Below, in pieces: positions 17,731-26,943 of a stretch of DNA of 64,000 nucleotides. The DNA comes from Dehalococcoidia bacterium (lineage in GTDB: Bacteria; Chloroflexota; Dehalococcoidia; GIF9; UBA5629). The DNA lies in assembly GCA_041653995.1 (NCBI GenBank), contig JBAZEK010000002.1, forward strand, positions 62,001-126,000. The letters run 5' to 3'. The position numbers and the translations under genes were made by a program. The notes beneath the pieces are model-generated. The model saw only the letters and a list, made by a program, of their open reading frames with translations. It was not told where the DNA came from and made no database searches. Positions within the stretch are counted from its first letter, which is position 1; every line of letters starts with the position of its first letter.

Positions 17731-18684
17731 ATGCAAATTACAGCTTCGACAGACTCATATAATATCAACTCGGTCTGCTGTAACAGCAAACTGACCTGGT
17801 ATTACATAGAAAAGGCCACGGAGCGCGAGGTCCAGTATCTCTCCGACAACTTCCATTTTCACACACTGGCGCTGGACGACGTGCTCAGCCGCAACCAGCG
17901 ACCCAAAATTGATGACTACGAATCATATCTGTTTGTGATCCTGCACTTCCCCGTTTTCGATAAGACCAATCGCGTGACCACGCCCAGCGAGCTTGACATC
18001 TTCATAGGCGAGAACTACGTGGTCACGAGCCACAAGGGCGACCTCAAGCCGCTCTCCAAGCTGTTCAACGAGTGTCTCATCGATGAAAACGTACGCCAGA
18101 AATACATGGGGCGCAGCGCCAGCTTCCTTTTCTATCAATTGCTGGACCGCCTGGTTAATTACTGTTTCCCAATCCTGGACAGGATCGAGGACAATGTTGA
18201 TAAGATCGAGGACCTTATATTCTCACGCGCCGTTCCCGAGACGGTGAGAGAGATCTCCATGATCCGCCGTGACCTGATCTCATTCCGCCGCATTATCCAC
18301 CCTCAGATAGCCGTTGTGGAGGAGCTGGAAAAGGAGAAATATCCGTTCTTTAAAGAAGACCAGGACGTGTATTTCGGCGATATAGCCGACCATATACGCA
18401 AGATCTGGGACGGACTGGAAGACTGCAAGGAGGTTGTGGACGGGCTGGCGGATACCAGCAACTGGCTCACTTCGCATCGCATCCAGGAGGTTATGCGGGT
18501 GCTGACCATCGTCATGGCAATGATGGCGCCGGCCACCCTGATTGCCAGCATCTACGGGATGAATGTTCACCTGCCGGGCGGAAACGGATCGGGTGACTTC
18601 CTCACTTTCGTCGTAGTCATCGGTTTTATGCTGGTCACCGCGGGCGCGATGTTATGGTACTTCCATCGCAAGAACTGGATTTAG
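17731..18684 (+). CDS. corA: CorA-family magnesium/cobalt transporter
   Basis: A 317-residue inner-membrane divalent-cation channel. A long soluble N-terminal domain rich in charged helices is followed by two C-terminal membrane segments. The defining 'YGMNVHLPGG' sits at the end of the first one, and the protein ends in a basic 'FHRKNWI'. A GTG directly before the ATG is the only start ambiguity. The next gene, a queuosine-precursor transporter, begins 10 bp downstream, so the two may be co-transcribed. Confidence 0.93.
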   Translation: MQITASTDSYNINSVCCNSKLTWYYIEKATEREVQYLSDNFHFHTLALDDVLSRNQRPKIDDYESYLFVILHFPVFDKTNRVTTPSELDIFIGENYVVTSHKGDLKPLSKLFNECLIDENVRQKYMGRSASFLFYQLLDRLVNYCFPILDRIEDNVDKIEDLIFSRAVPETVREISMIRRDLISFRRIIHPQIAVVEELEKEKYPFFKEDQDVYFGDIADHIRKIWDGLEDCKEVVDGLADTSNWLTSHRIQEVMRVLTIVMAMMAPATLIASIYGMNVHLPGGNGSGDFLTFVVVIGFMLVTAGAMLWYFHRKNWI

Positions 18685-18694
18685 GTGCAGGCGC

Positions 18695-19381
18695 ATGGGA
18701 GCAACCAGGGGATTGTCTTACTCGTACAGGTTCGTTTTCATCACAGCGCTCTTCATCACATGTCTTCTGGCTTCCAACATCCTGATCGTTAAGCAGATCG
18801 AGGTTTTCGGCCTCCCCCTCCCGGCTGCCGTTGTAATCTTCCCTCTCAGCTACATCTTCGGGGATGTGTTGACCGAGGTATACGGTTACAGCCAGGCCAG
18901 GCGCGTCATCTGGCTGGGCTTTTTCTGTAACCTGCTGATGGTCAGCGCCATCTGGCTGGTGGGCATCCTGCCGGCCTCATCGGTATTCGATGCGCAGGCC
19001 GCCTATGAACGGATACTGGGCAATACTCCCCGTTTCCTGATTGCCTCTTTTATCGCTTACCTGGCCGGGGAATTTGTGAATTCCTACGTTATGGCCCGCA
19101 TGAAGATGTTAACCAAAGGGAAATGGCTGTGGACACGCACAATCGCATCAACCGTAGCTGGTGAGGCAGTCGATACAGCCATTGTACTCCTTATCGGATT
19201 CTGGGGAGTGCTGCCGCCCGCGTTCATTTTTTCTATGATACTCTGGCACTGGTTGTTTAAAATCTGTTATGAAATCCTGGCCACGCCGTTAACCTATACA
19301 CTGGTCGGGTATCTTAAGAAGGCCGAGAACCTCGATACTTACGACTATGGGACCGATTTCAATCCCTTGCGGGCGGATTGA
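18695..19381 (+). CDS. yhhQ: Queuosine precursor transporter (YhhQ family)
   Basis: A 228-residue integral membrane protein with about six helices. 'FIPLSYIFGDVLTEVYGY' type sequence is seen here as 'FPLSYIFGDVLTEVYGY', followed by 'FIAYLAGEFVNSYVMARMK', the landmarks of the YhhQ/VUT family that imports queuine or preQ precursors for tRNA-Gln/His/Tyr/Asn/Asp modification. No queuosine synthesis gene is in the window, which is consistent with salvage. It follows corA closely. Confidence 0.9.
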   Translation: MGATRGLSYSYRFVFITALFITCLLASNILIVKQIEVFGLPLPAAVVIFPLSYIFGDVLTEVYGYSQARRVIWLGFFCNLLMVSAIWLVGILPASSVFDAQAAYERILGNTPRFLIASFIAYLAGEFVNSYVMARMKMLTKGKWLWTRTIASTVAGEAVDTAIVLLIGFWGVLPPAFIFSMILWHWLFKICYEILATPLTYTLVGYLKKAENLDTYDYGTDFNPLRAD

Positions 19382-19406
19382 TTAGGCCCTAAAATTTAAT
19401 TGGAAC

Positions 19407-19910
19407 GTGGAACAGCGGTTTATCGTGGATGCCAATGCGGGCAAGCTCGCCAGATGGCTGCGTATGATGGGCTACGACACAATCTTCTTCAACGGGCCTG
19501 ACGATGGGAGCATGGTTAAACTGGCGCTGGCGCAGGGCAGGACCGTTATCACCCGCGACACCGAGTTCATGAAAAGGCGGGCTGTTGCCGGCGGCCGCGT
19601 AAGGGCTTTGCTGGTATCGGGAGATAACCCTGTAGCACAGATGCGTACAGCCATTTCAGCGCTGAACATAGACCGGGACTACAGGCCTTTTACCCGCTGT
19701 CTGGAATGCAACGCCGAGCTTTCCAGCAGGGATAAAAGCGAGGTGACAGGATCGGTGCCGGCGAGGGTTTACGACCTGCAGGAGCAGTATATGCAATGCC
19801 CTTCCTGCGGACGCATCTACTGGCGCGGGACGCACTGGGCCGCGATGAACAGGAAGATGGCTGAGTTCGACGCGGAGGAACGGCCGCCGGCGCAAGGAGT
19901 AAGTCGATGA
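19407..19910 (+). CDS. Mut7-C RNase-like domain protein with zinc ribbon
   Basis: A 167-residue protein beginning with GTG. The PIN-like N-terminal part has 'FIVDANAGKLARWLRMMGYD' and 'VITRDTEF', the acidic positions of the Mut7-C RNase domain (DUF5615-related). The C-terminal part has two Cys pairs, 'RCLECNAEL' and 'QCPSCGRIYWRGTH', forming a zinc ribbon. The ubiquitin-like N-terminal domain found in some homologues is absent. Its last four bases overlap the start of nnr. An RNA-cleaving role is inferred from the family and has no direct support here. Confidence 0.82.
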   Translation: MEQRFIVDANAGKLARWLRMMGYDTIFFNGPDDGSMVKLALAQGRTVITRDTEFMKRRAVAGGRVRALLVSGDNPVAQMRTAISALNIDRDYRPFTRCLECNAELSSRDKSEVTGSVPARVYDLQEQYMQCPSCGRIYWRGTHWAAMNRKMAEFDAEERPPAQGVSR

Positions 19911-21472
19911 AGATCGTAACTTCCGATCAGATGAGGACGATAGACCGCAAGGCGGCCGATGCCGGTATCGCTACATCGTTCCTCATGGAGAACGCCGGGC
20001 GGGCTGTGGCCGAGGAAACACGCGGTTTCGTGGATTATATGGCGGGGAGAATCGTCCTCGTGCTGGCCGGTCCGGGCAACAACGGAGGCGACGCCCTGGT
20101 CGCAGCAAGGTACCTTCACGAGTGGGGATCTGATGTAAGTATCTATTTATTGAGCGAAAGATCGCTTGAAGATAAAAACCTGGCCCTGGCCAGGCAACAC
20201 GGCATACCTCTGACTTTTATGCATAAGGACATCAGGTACGCAAAGCTGAAAAACGTCCTGTCCAGGGCGGAGGTGATGGTCGACGGTATACTGGGCACAG
20301 GGCGCGCCCGGCCGCTCGAAGGCAGGTTCAAAGAAATTCTTGACATGATCAACCTTGAGAAGCAGCGGCGGCCGCAGCTTATAACGGTGGCCATCGATAT
20401 ACCAACAGGTATGAATGCAGATAGCGGCGCCGTGGATCGGAGCTGTCTCAAAGCAGACCTTACGGTAACGCTGGGCCTGCCCAAGCCCGGCCTGTATAGC
20501 TTCCCGGGCGCAGGCATGGCGGGCAGGGTGGTAGTCGCCGACATCGGCATACCCGAGAGGTTGAGCCGGAACATCAAAACGGAGCTGATCACCGCAGAAT
20601 GGGCCCGGCCTGCCCTGCCGGCGCGACCGGCCAGCGCCAACAAGGGCACTTTCGGCAGGGTGCTTGCCGTGGTGGGATCGGAGAACTACATTGGAGCCGC
20701 CTACCTGGCCTGCATGGGCGCCGCACGCGTCGGAGCGGGCGTGGTCACGCTGTCAACCGCCAGAAGCCTGCAGCCGATACTGGCTTCCAAGCTCACCGAG
20801 GTCACTTACGCGCCGCTGCCGGAAACTACAAAGGGAACACTCTCGGCAAAAGCTTCGTCGGCTATTTTAAGCATACTGCCGTATTACAGGGTGCTTCTGA
20901 TGGGCTGCGGCCTGGGACAACATCCTCATACCAGGAATTTCGTGCGAACTGTGCTGACAGGCCTGCCGGAAAAACCGCCCGTGCTGATACTTGACGCCGA
21001 TGCGCTCAATATCGTTGCGGGCATGGATGGATGGTGGAAGCAGCTTCCCGCCGGCACGGTCGTCACACCCCATGCCGGCGAAATGTCTAGGCTGATGGGA
21101 CTGTCCATAGAGAAGCTGCAGGGTAACAGGCTGGAGATGTGCCGCAAAGCCGCAGCGCACTGGGGCAAGATCGTCGTGCTCAAAGGGGCCTACACCATCA
21201 TCGCGGATCCCGCGGGCAGCGTACGCATAAGCGACTATGCCAGCGCAGGACTGGCCACGGCAGGCACGGGCGACGTACTGGCAGGCGCCATCGCCGGACT
21301 GGCCGGACAGGGCATGCCGTCGTTAGATGCGGCCGTTCTGGGAGTTTACCTGCACGCAGCGGCGGGGGAGATGGTGAGAGCTGAACTGGGTGACGCGGGC
21401 ATGCTTGCTACAGATCTGCTGCCGGCCCTTCCGAAGGCAATCAGGGAACTTGCTGCAGGGGCGGGTCTTTAG
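19907..21472 (+). CDS. nnr: Bifunctional NAD(P)HX epimerase / ADP-dependent NAD(P)HX dehydratase
   Basis: Repairs hydrated NAD(P)H. Of the 521 residues the first 210 are the epimerase (YjeF_N) domain, with 'AGPGNNGGDALVAARYL' as the nucleotide-binding loop. The rest is the dehydratase (carbohydrate-kinase) domain, with 'NKGTFGRVLAVVGS', 'VVTPHAGEMSRLMG' and 'AGTGDVLAGAIAGLAGQG'. The ATG overlaps the stop of the preceding gene (ATGA). The stop codon lies inside a hairpin repeat at 21458-21480. Confidence 0.95.
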   Translation: MKIVTSDQMRTIDRKAADAGIATSFLMENAGRAVAEETRGFVDYMAGRIVLVLAGPGNNGGDALVAARYLHEWGSDVSIYLLSERSLEDKNLALARQHGIPLTFMHKDIRYAKLKNVLSRAEVMVDGILGTGRARPLEGRFKEILDMINLEKQRRPQLITVAIDIPTGMNADSGAVDRSCLKADLTVTLGLPKPGLYSFPGAGMAGRVVVADIGIPERLSRNIKTELITAEWARPALPARPASANKGTFGRVLAVVGSENYIGAAYLACMGAARVGAGVVTLSTARSLQPILASKLTEVTYAPLPETTKGTLSAKASSAILSILPYYRVLLMGCGLGQHPHTRNFVRTVLTGLPEKPPVLILDADALNIVAGMDGWWKQLPAGTVVTPHAGEMSRLMGLSIEKLQGNRLEMCRKAAAHWGKIVVLKGAYTIIADPAGSVRISDYASAGLATAGTGDVLAGAIAGLAGQGMPSLDAAVLGVYLHAAAGEMVRAELGDAGMLATDLLPALPKAIRELAAGAGL

Positions 21473-21515
21473 ACCTGCCCGCTCTTCCCGGCGCATCTGT
21501 AGCAACGCCCCTACA
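21456..21515. repeat. Hairpin repeat, mosaic family copy A
   Basis: The arms GGGCGGGTCT and AGACCTGCCC (21459-21480, one mismatch) form one hairpin and include the nnr stop codon. A second small unit, GTAGCAACGCCCCTAC (21500-21515), follows. Related units occur at 22350-22377, 31174-31240 and 36347-36409. It may also act as a transcript end for nnr. Confidence 0.55.
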
Positions 21516-21567
21516 ATGTGGGTGCAGGGGATGATTTACACCTTCATTTATGTCATAATGAGTTACT

Positions 21568-22335
21568 ATGCTGCTGGCGATCGATATAGGCAATACCAAC
21601 GTTACGTTCGGCGTCTTTAACGGGGATAAGATCAAGACGACCTGGCGTGTCTCCACCGCCATCCACCGCACATCCGACGAATACGCTCATCTGATGCTGT
21701 CCCTGATGGAACGGCGGGGAGTAACCGGGCCGCAGATCAAGGACGTGGTCATCTGCAGCGTGGTCCCTCCCATGCTGATCGTCTTCGAACAGGTGTGCAA
21801 GAGCTTCCTCAAGAAGGCACCACTCATTGTAGAGGCCGGCGTCAAGACGGGCGTCCGCATCGATATGGACAACCCGCGCGAGGTAGGGCCCGACCGTATC
21901 GTCAACGCCGTCGCAGCCCATAATCTGTATGGAGGGCCGGTCATCGTAATCGACATGGGCACCGCCACCACGTTCGATGTCGTTTCAAAAGACGGCCGCT
22001 ATATCGGAGGCGCCATCGCCCCGGGCATTGCCATCGCCACCGAGGCTTTATTCACCCGCACGGCGGTACTGCCCAGAATCGAGTTGGCCATACCCAAGAA
22101 GGCCATCGGCCGCAACTCTGTGGCCGCCATGCAATCGGGCATAGTGTTCGGATATATAGGCCTGATAGAAGGACTGGTGCAGCGCATACAGGCCGAACTG
22201 GAGGTGAAAGCCAAGGTGGTTGCCACCGGCGGCTTCGCCACCATGGCGCCGCAGGCCTCCGCTGTCATAGACGTCGTTAATCCGGACCTTACCCTAATCG
22301 GCCTCCGCCTGATTTATAATATGAACCGGGACTAA
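21568..22335 (+). CDS. coaX: Type III pantothenate kinase
   Basis: First committed step of CoA synthesis: pantothenate to 4'-phosphopantothenate. The 255-residue protein has the ASKHA-fold motifs 'AIDIGNTNVTFG', 'GPDRIVNAVAA' and 'VIDMGTATTFD', diagnostic of CoaX. The CoaBC gene, encoding the next two steps, starts 51 bp downstream after a short hairpin repeat, so the pathway genes are clustered. Such proteins usually need a monovalent cation. Confidence 0.95.
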   Translation: MLLAIDIGNTNVTFGVFNGDKIKTTWRVSTAIHRTSDEYAHLMLSLMERRGVTGPQIKDVVICSVVPPMLIVFEQVCKSFLKKAPLIVEAGVKTGVRIDMDNPREVGPDRIVNAVAAHNLYGGPVIVIDMGTATTFDVVSKDGRYIGGAIAPGIAIATEALFTRTAVLPRIELAIPKKAIGRNSVAAMQSGIVFGYIGLIEGLVQRIQAELEVKAKVVATGGFATMAPQASAVIDVVNPDLTLIGLRLIYNMNRD

Positions 22336-22349
22336 TCATTAGTTTAAAC

Positions 22350-22377
22350 GTAGGGGCGTACCTTTGAGTGCGCCCGG
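22350..22377. repeat. Hairpin repeat, mosaic family copy B
   Basis: GTAGGGGCGTACC on the left and GTGCGCCCGGG on the right make an imperfect hairpin between coaX and coaBC. It matches the first unit of the copies at 31174 and 36347. Confidence 0.5.
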
Positions 22378-22386
22378 GAAAGAAAC

Positions 22387-23577
22387 ATGGCAAATAAAAT
22401 AAAAACCATTGTACTGGGCGTAACCGGCAGCATCGCCGCATATAAGGCGGCTGAGCTTGCCAGCCGTTTCACCGCTGAGGGCTTCCGCGTCGACGTCATT
22501 ATGACGGAATCGGCGCAGCAATTTATCTCACCCCTTACATTCCGCAATATCACAGGGCGGCCGGTGTTCACCACCATGTGGGACCTTGCCTCCGAGTTCA
22601 GTGTGGAGCATGTCGCTCTGGCAGAGGCGGCCGATGTCGTCCTGATAGCGCCGGCGACCGCCAATATCATAGCCAAGATCGCCTGCGGCATGGCCGACGA
22701 TATGCTCTCCTGTACCGTACTGGCCACCAAGGCGCACGTCGTCATCGCACCGGCCATGAACGACAACATGTGGTCCAACGCGATCACACGGGAAAACGTG
22801 GCCAGGCTGATGAAGCGCGGCTTCACCTTCGTCGGCCCGGCGCGTGGGAGGCTGGCTTCGGGCAAGATGGGTCTGGGACGCCTCACCTCGCTGGACGAGA
22901 TATACGGCATTACCCTGCAGGTGCTCGGCAGGAAGGGCGACCTGGCGGGCAGACATATAGTGGTCACTGCGGGTGGTACGCAGGAGCCGGTGGACCCCGT
23001 ACGCTGCCTGACCAACCACTCATCGGGCAAGATGGGCTATGCAGTCGCTGAAGCTGCGCGCAATCGCGGAGCGGAGGTAACCCTTGTCAGCGCCCCCACC
23101 GCACTTGCCACGCCTCCCGGGGTCAAGGTCATTGCTATCAGGACGGCTGCAGAGATGTTAAAGGCCGTTCAGGACTCGGTGAAAAAGGCCGACGCGCTCA
23201 TTATGGCCGCCGCCGTGGCCGATTTCCGCCCGGTTAAAGCCTCCTCACATAAGATCAAGCGGCAGGACCTGAGCGAGCTGACGGTTGAACTGGAGAAAAC
23301 CCCCGATATACTGGCCCAGGCCACGGGCAATTTCGTGCGCGTCGGTTTCGCCGCCGAAAGCCGGGATTTGATCGCCAACGCCGGAGATAAAATCAAAAGA
23401 AAGGGCCTGGATTTTATCGTGGCCAATGATATCACCGAGAAGGACTGCGGCTTCGGCACAGAGACCAACCGTGTGACCATCATCGACAGTAAGGGCAAGG
23501 TCGATGAATTGCCCCTCATGCCCAAGGATGAGGTGGCGGACAGGGTACTTGATAAACTGCGCGGAGTTTTGAAATAG
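22387..23577 (+). CDS. coaBC: Phosphopantothenoylcysteine decarboxylase / phosphopantothenate-cysteine ligase
   Basis: Bifunctional CoA-pathway flavoprotein of 396 residues. The N-terminal CoaC half has 'GVTGSIAAYKAAELASRF', the active-site His in 'EHVALAEAADV' and the substrate clamp 'PAMNDNMW'. The CoaB half has 'NHSSGKMGYAVAEAA', the usual dimer and nucleotide-binding region, and 'KTPDILAQ'. It follows coaX in the same direction. Confidence 0.95.
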   Translation: MANKIKTIVLGVTGSIAAYKAAELASRFTAEGFRVDVIMTESAQQFISPLTFRNITGRPVFTTMWDLASEFSVEHVALAEAADVVLIAPATANIIAKIACGMADDMLSCTVLATKAHVVIAPAMNDNMWSNAITRENVARLMKRGFTFVGPARGRLASGKMGLGRLTSLDEIYGITLQVLGRKGDLAGRHIVVTAGGTQEPVDPVRCLTNHSSGKMGYAVAEAARNRGAEVTLVSAPTALATPPGVKVIAIRTAAEMLKAVQDSVKKADALIMAAAVADFRPVKASSHKIKRQDLSELTVELEKTPDILAQATGNFVRVGFAAESRDLIANAGDKIKRKGLDFIVANDITEKDCGFGTETNRVTIIDSKGKVDELPLMPKDEVADRVLDKLRGVLK

Positions 23578-23632
23578 AGGCCGTCAGTACCTGCAAAGAT
23601 TCAAGAAAACCGCGTGCTAAGATAACCTGACC

Positions 23633-24268
23633 ATGGAATCGAATGAAAGGATTTCCCCGGACCACGAAAAAATCCTCGGCCGCCTGCTTTCCTTAAGCGA
23701 CGGTATATTCGCATTCGCCATAACCCTGCTTATAATGAATATCGTACTACCTTACGGCACCTCCAGGGCAGAGGTGCCGCAGGCGCTGCTGGAGCTTTGG
23801 CCAAAGTACCTGGCTTTCCTCATCAGCTTCGTGGTTATCGGGCTTTACTGGATTGTCCACGTGCGCCAGTTCCGCGTTATCCGCAAGTACGATACCGGAT
23901 TGCTCTGGCTCAACCTTCTCTTTCTCATGTTCATCGTGCTGATCCCCTTCTCCACCAGCGTTTTGAGCGATTTCGAGGAGACAGCCAGCGTCGTTCTCTA
24001 TGCTGCGAACATGGCATGCGCCGGCTTCACGGCCACCGGGCTATGGATATACGCAACCCGCCGCAAGCTGATTGATGCAAAGCTTGGCCCGGCATGGGTC
24101 AGACGCGGTATAATAACAAACCTGATTGCGCCGGGCTGGTTCGCCCTTTCGATCGGGCTGGCTTTCATCAATCCCAACCTTGCAGTCTACTCGTGGCTGC
24201 TGATAGGTGTCGCTCACCGGGTCGTCGACTGGGTACTAAAGCTGCCCAAAGCCGACGAGGATATTTAA
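23633..24268 (+). CDS. TMEM175-family potassium channel-like membrane protein
   Basis: A 211-residue protein with about six membrane helices. The first helix carries 'RLLSLSDGIFAFAITLLI', matching the RxxxFSD block that marks the TMEM175 (formerly DUF1211) family, except that Phe is Leu here. Bacterial members form potassium-selective tetrameric channels. The Phe-to-Leu change sits next to the pore-forming helix and may affect gating. It lies 17 bp before valS with no obvious functional link. Confidence 0.8.
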   Translation: MESNERISPDHEKILGRLLSLSDGIFAFAITLLIMNIVLPYGTSRAEVPQALLELWPKYLAFLISFVVIGLYWIVHVRQFRVIRKYDTGLLWLNLLFLMFIVLIPFSTSVLSDFEETASVVLYAANMACAGFTATGLWIYATRRKLIDAKLGPAWVRRGIITNLIAPGWFALSIGLAFINPNLAVYSWLLIGVAHRVVDWVLKLPKADEDI

Positions 24269-24285
24269 TAAACGCGGGGTTAAAC

Positions 24286-26943
24286 ATGCCTGATATACCT
24301 AAAGCCTACGAACCTAAAGACGTGGAGCAGATCCGCTACAAATTCTGGCTGGACGGCGGCTATTTCAAGCCGAAGATCGACCCGAAGAAAAAGCCCTTCA
24401 CCATCATCATGCCTCCACCCAACGTCACCGGCGAACTGCACGTTGGTCATGCCCTGACGGCAGCCCTCGAAGATATCATGACACGCTGGCACAGGATGAA
24501 GGGCGACCCTTCGCTCTGGCTCCCCGGCGTGGACCATGCCGGCATCGCCACGCAGGTGGTTGTCGAGAAGGAACTGGCTAAAGAGGGCCTGGACCGCCAT
24601 CAGATAGGGCGCGAAAAATTTGTGGAGCGCACCTGGGCCTGGGCCAACAAATCGCGCAGCGCCATCACGCACCAACACGAGAGGCTGGGCGCATCCTGCG
24701 ACTGGTCGCGCGAACGTTTCACCCTCGACGACGGCCCTGTCAAGGCGGTCAAGACCGCCTTCGTGCGCCTGTACGACAAAGGGCTGATCTACCGCGGCGA
24801 GCGCATTATCAACTGGTGCCCGAGGTGCAGGACGGCCCTCTCGGACCTCGAGGTGCAGAACAAGGACCTCGTCAGCAACATGTGGCATATGAAGTATCCC
24901 TATGCTGACGGCAGCGGCCATATTACGGTGGCCACTACCCGCCCCGAGACCTATCTGGGCGACTCCGCCGTAGCCGTCAATCCCGAGGACGGGCGCTACA
25001 CCTCGCTGGTCGGTAAAAAAGTCATCCTGCCCTTCATCAAGCGCGAGATCCCCATCATAGCCGACGATGCTATAGACAGGGAGTTCGGCACGGGCATGGT
25101 CAAAGTTACCCCTGCCCACGATCCTGTGGACTTCGATATCTCACAGCGGCACGGCCTGCCCGTCATCCATATACTCAATCCGGACGCCAGCATGAACGAT
25201 AACGCCGGCCCTTATGCCGGCCTGGACAGGTTCGAGGCGCGAAAAAAAATAGTGGAAGATTTCGAGAAGGCCGGACTGATGGAGAAGATCGAGCCTTACT
25301 CGCATGCCATTCCCCACTGCTTCCGCTGCTCAACGGTGATCGAGCCCGAGGTCAGCAAGCAGTGGTTTGTAAAGATCGCCCCACTGGCTGCTCCGGCCAT
25401 CGAGGCTGTCAGGGACGGCCGCATCAAGATCATCCCGGATCGCTTCATTAAAATCTATCTCAACTGGATGGAGAATATACGGGACTGGTGTATCAGCCGC
25501 CAGCTGTGGTGGGGACACCGCATACCCGTCTGGTACTGCCATAAATGCGGAGAGATGACGGTTGCCGTGGATACACCCGCTAAATGCGGCAAATGCGGCA
25601 GCAGTGAGATCGAGCAGGACCCCGATGTGCTGGATACCTGGTTCAGCTCCGGCCTCTGGCCGCATTCCACGTTGGGATGGCCGGACCAGACCGATGACCT
25701 CAAGTATTTCTATCCCACCTCCGTCATGGAGACGGGCTACGATATCCTCTTTTTCTGGGTGGCGCGCATGATCATGATGGGCATCGAGGACGCGGGGGAT
25801 GTGCCCTTCCGCACGGTTTATCTTCACGGACTGATACGCGATGAGAAGGGCGAGAAGATGAGCAAGATGAAAGGCAACGTACTGAATCCGTTGACCGCCA
25901 TCGACCAGTACGGCTGCGATGCCCTGCGTTTCGCGTTGACCACGGGCACCGCTCCCGGCAACGACCTCAACATGGGGCAGCACCGCCTCGAGGCCGGGCG
26001 CAATTTCGCCAATAAGCTGTGGAACGCCGGCCGCTTCGTGTTGAAGGCGCTCGAGGCTGAGCCGGTCACCAATAAGGCCTTCGCCGAAGCGGGAACTAAA
26101 GGCCGAAAGGAGATCGAGGACCGCTGGATAGTATCAAGGTTGAACCGGCTGATAGGTGAGGTGGACCGGTTGATGCATGATTTCCAGTTCGGAGAGGCCG
26201 AGAAGGAGATACATGACTTTCTGTGGGGCGAGTTCTGCGACTGGTATATCGAGATAGCCAAGCAGCGCCTGGGCGCTAAAGATTCTCCCATAGCCGTGCT
26301 GGTATATGTGCTGGAAAAGTCTCTGCGTCTGCTGCATCCCTTTATGCCATTTATCACGGAGGAGCTCTGGCAGAACTTGAAGGAACGGCTGCCCGGCGAA
26401 ACACTCGATTCGCCCGCACTTATCATCGCGCCTTACCCCTCAGCAAACCAAGAACTACTGGACATGGAAGCTGAGAATCAGATTGAGAATGAGATTGAGA
26501 TTATACGTGCAATTCGAAATACGCGTGCTGAATATAAAGTTGACATCAACAAACCGGTAAAAGCACGTGCATATATGGCGACCTTTTCTACATCAATAGG
26601 ATTGAGGTCCAATATCATAGGAAAACTATCAAAAGCGACGATAGATATCCAGCCCATGGAAAAACGACCTTCCACCAATGAAAAGGCGGTCGTATTAAAT
26701 TTAAGGAATGCCGACGTGGTCATCCCGCTGGAAGGAATGGTGGACATAGAAGCGGAGAAAGCCCGGCTTTCTAAAGAGATGGCCGTGCTGGAGCGCGAGA
26801 TAGCGCGCCTCACACAGAGGCTGGAGGACGCCCAGTTCACCTCCAAAGCTCCGGCAGCGGTGATAGAGAAAGAGAGAGCGCGTTTAAGGGAGTACACGGA
26901 CAAACTTGCGCGCATGAAGGCCGAGCTTCAGCAGCTCGGCTAA
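24286..26943 (+). CDS. valS: Valyl-tRNA synthetase
   Basis: Charges tRNA-Val. The protein has 885 residues from the ATG at 24286. The class I signature is 'PPPNVTGELHVGHAL' and the KMSKS loop is 'GEKMSKMKGNV'. The editing domain contains 'TTRPETYLGDSAVAVNP', and the C-terminus ends in the coiled coil typical of ValRS ('LSKEMAVLEREIARLTQRL'). The open frame extends 64 codons upstream through the previous gene, but those residues are not ValRS-like. Its TAA overlaps the stop codon of a convergent gene. Confidence 0.97.
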   Translation: MPDIPKAYEPKDVEQIRYKFWLDGGYFKPKIDPKKKPFTIIMPPPNVTGELHVGHALTAALEDIMTRWHRMKGDPSLWLPGVDHAGIATQVVVEKELAKEGLDRHQIGREKFVERTWAWANKSRSAITHQHERLGASCDWSRERFTLDDGPVKAVKTAFVRLYDKGLIYRGERIINWCPRCRTALSDLEVQNKDLVSNMWHMKYPYADGSGHITVATTRPETYLGDSAVAVNPEDGRYTSLVGKKVILPFIKREIPIIADDAIDREFGTGMVKVTPAHDPVDFDISQRHGLPVIHILNPDASMNDNAGPYAGLDRFEARKKIVEDFEKAGLMEKIEPYSHAIPHCFRCSTVIEPEVSKQWFVKIAPLAAPAIEAVRDGRIKIIPDRFIKIYLNWMENIRDWCISRQLWWGHRIPVWYCHKCGEMTVAVDTPAKCGKCGSSEIEQDPDVLDTWFSSGLWPHSTLGWPDQTDDLKYFYPTSVMETGYDILFFWVARMIMMGIEDAGDVPFRTVYLHGLIRDEKGEKMSKMKGNVLNPLTAIDQYGCDALRFALTTGTAPGNDLNMGQHRLEAGRNFANKLWNAGRFVLKALEAEPVTNKAFAEAGTKGRKEIEDRWIVSRLNRLIGEVDRLMHDFQFGEAEKEIHDFLWGEFCDWYIEIAKQRLGAKDSPIAVLVYVLEKSLRLLHPFMPFITEELWQNLKERLPGETLDSPALIIAPYPSANQELLDMEAENQIENEIEIIRAIRNTRAEYKVDINKPVKARAYMATFSTSIGLRSNIIGKLSKATIDIQPMEKRPSTNEKAVVLNLRNADVVIPLEGMVDIEAEKARLSKEMAVLEREIARLTQRLEDAQFTSKAPAAVIEKERARLREYTDKLARMKAELQQLG

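Noticed and set aside
24094..24285. Upstream extension of valS
   Set aside because: The extra 64 residues lie inside the previous gene in another frame and do not look like ValRS.
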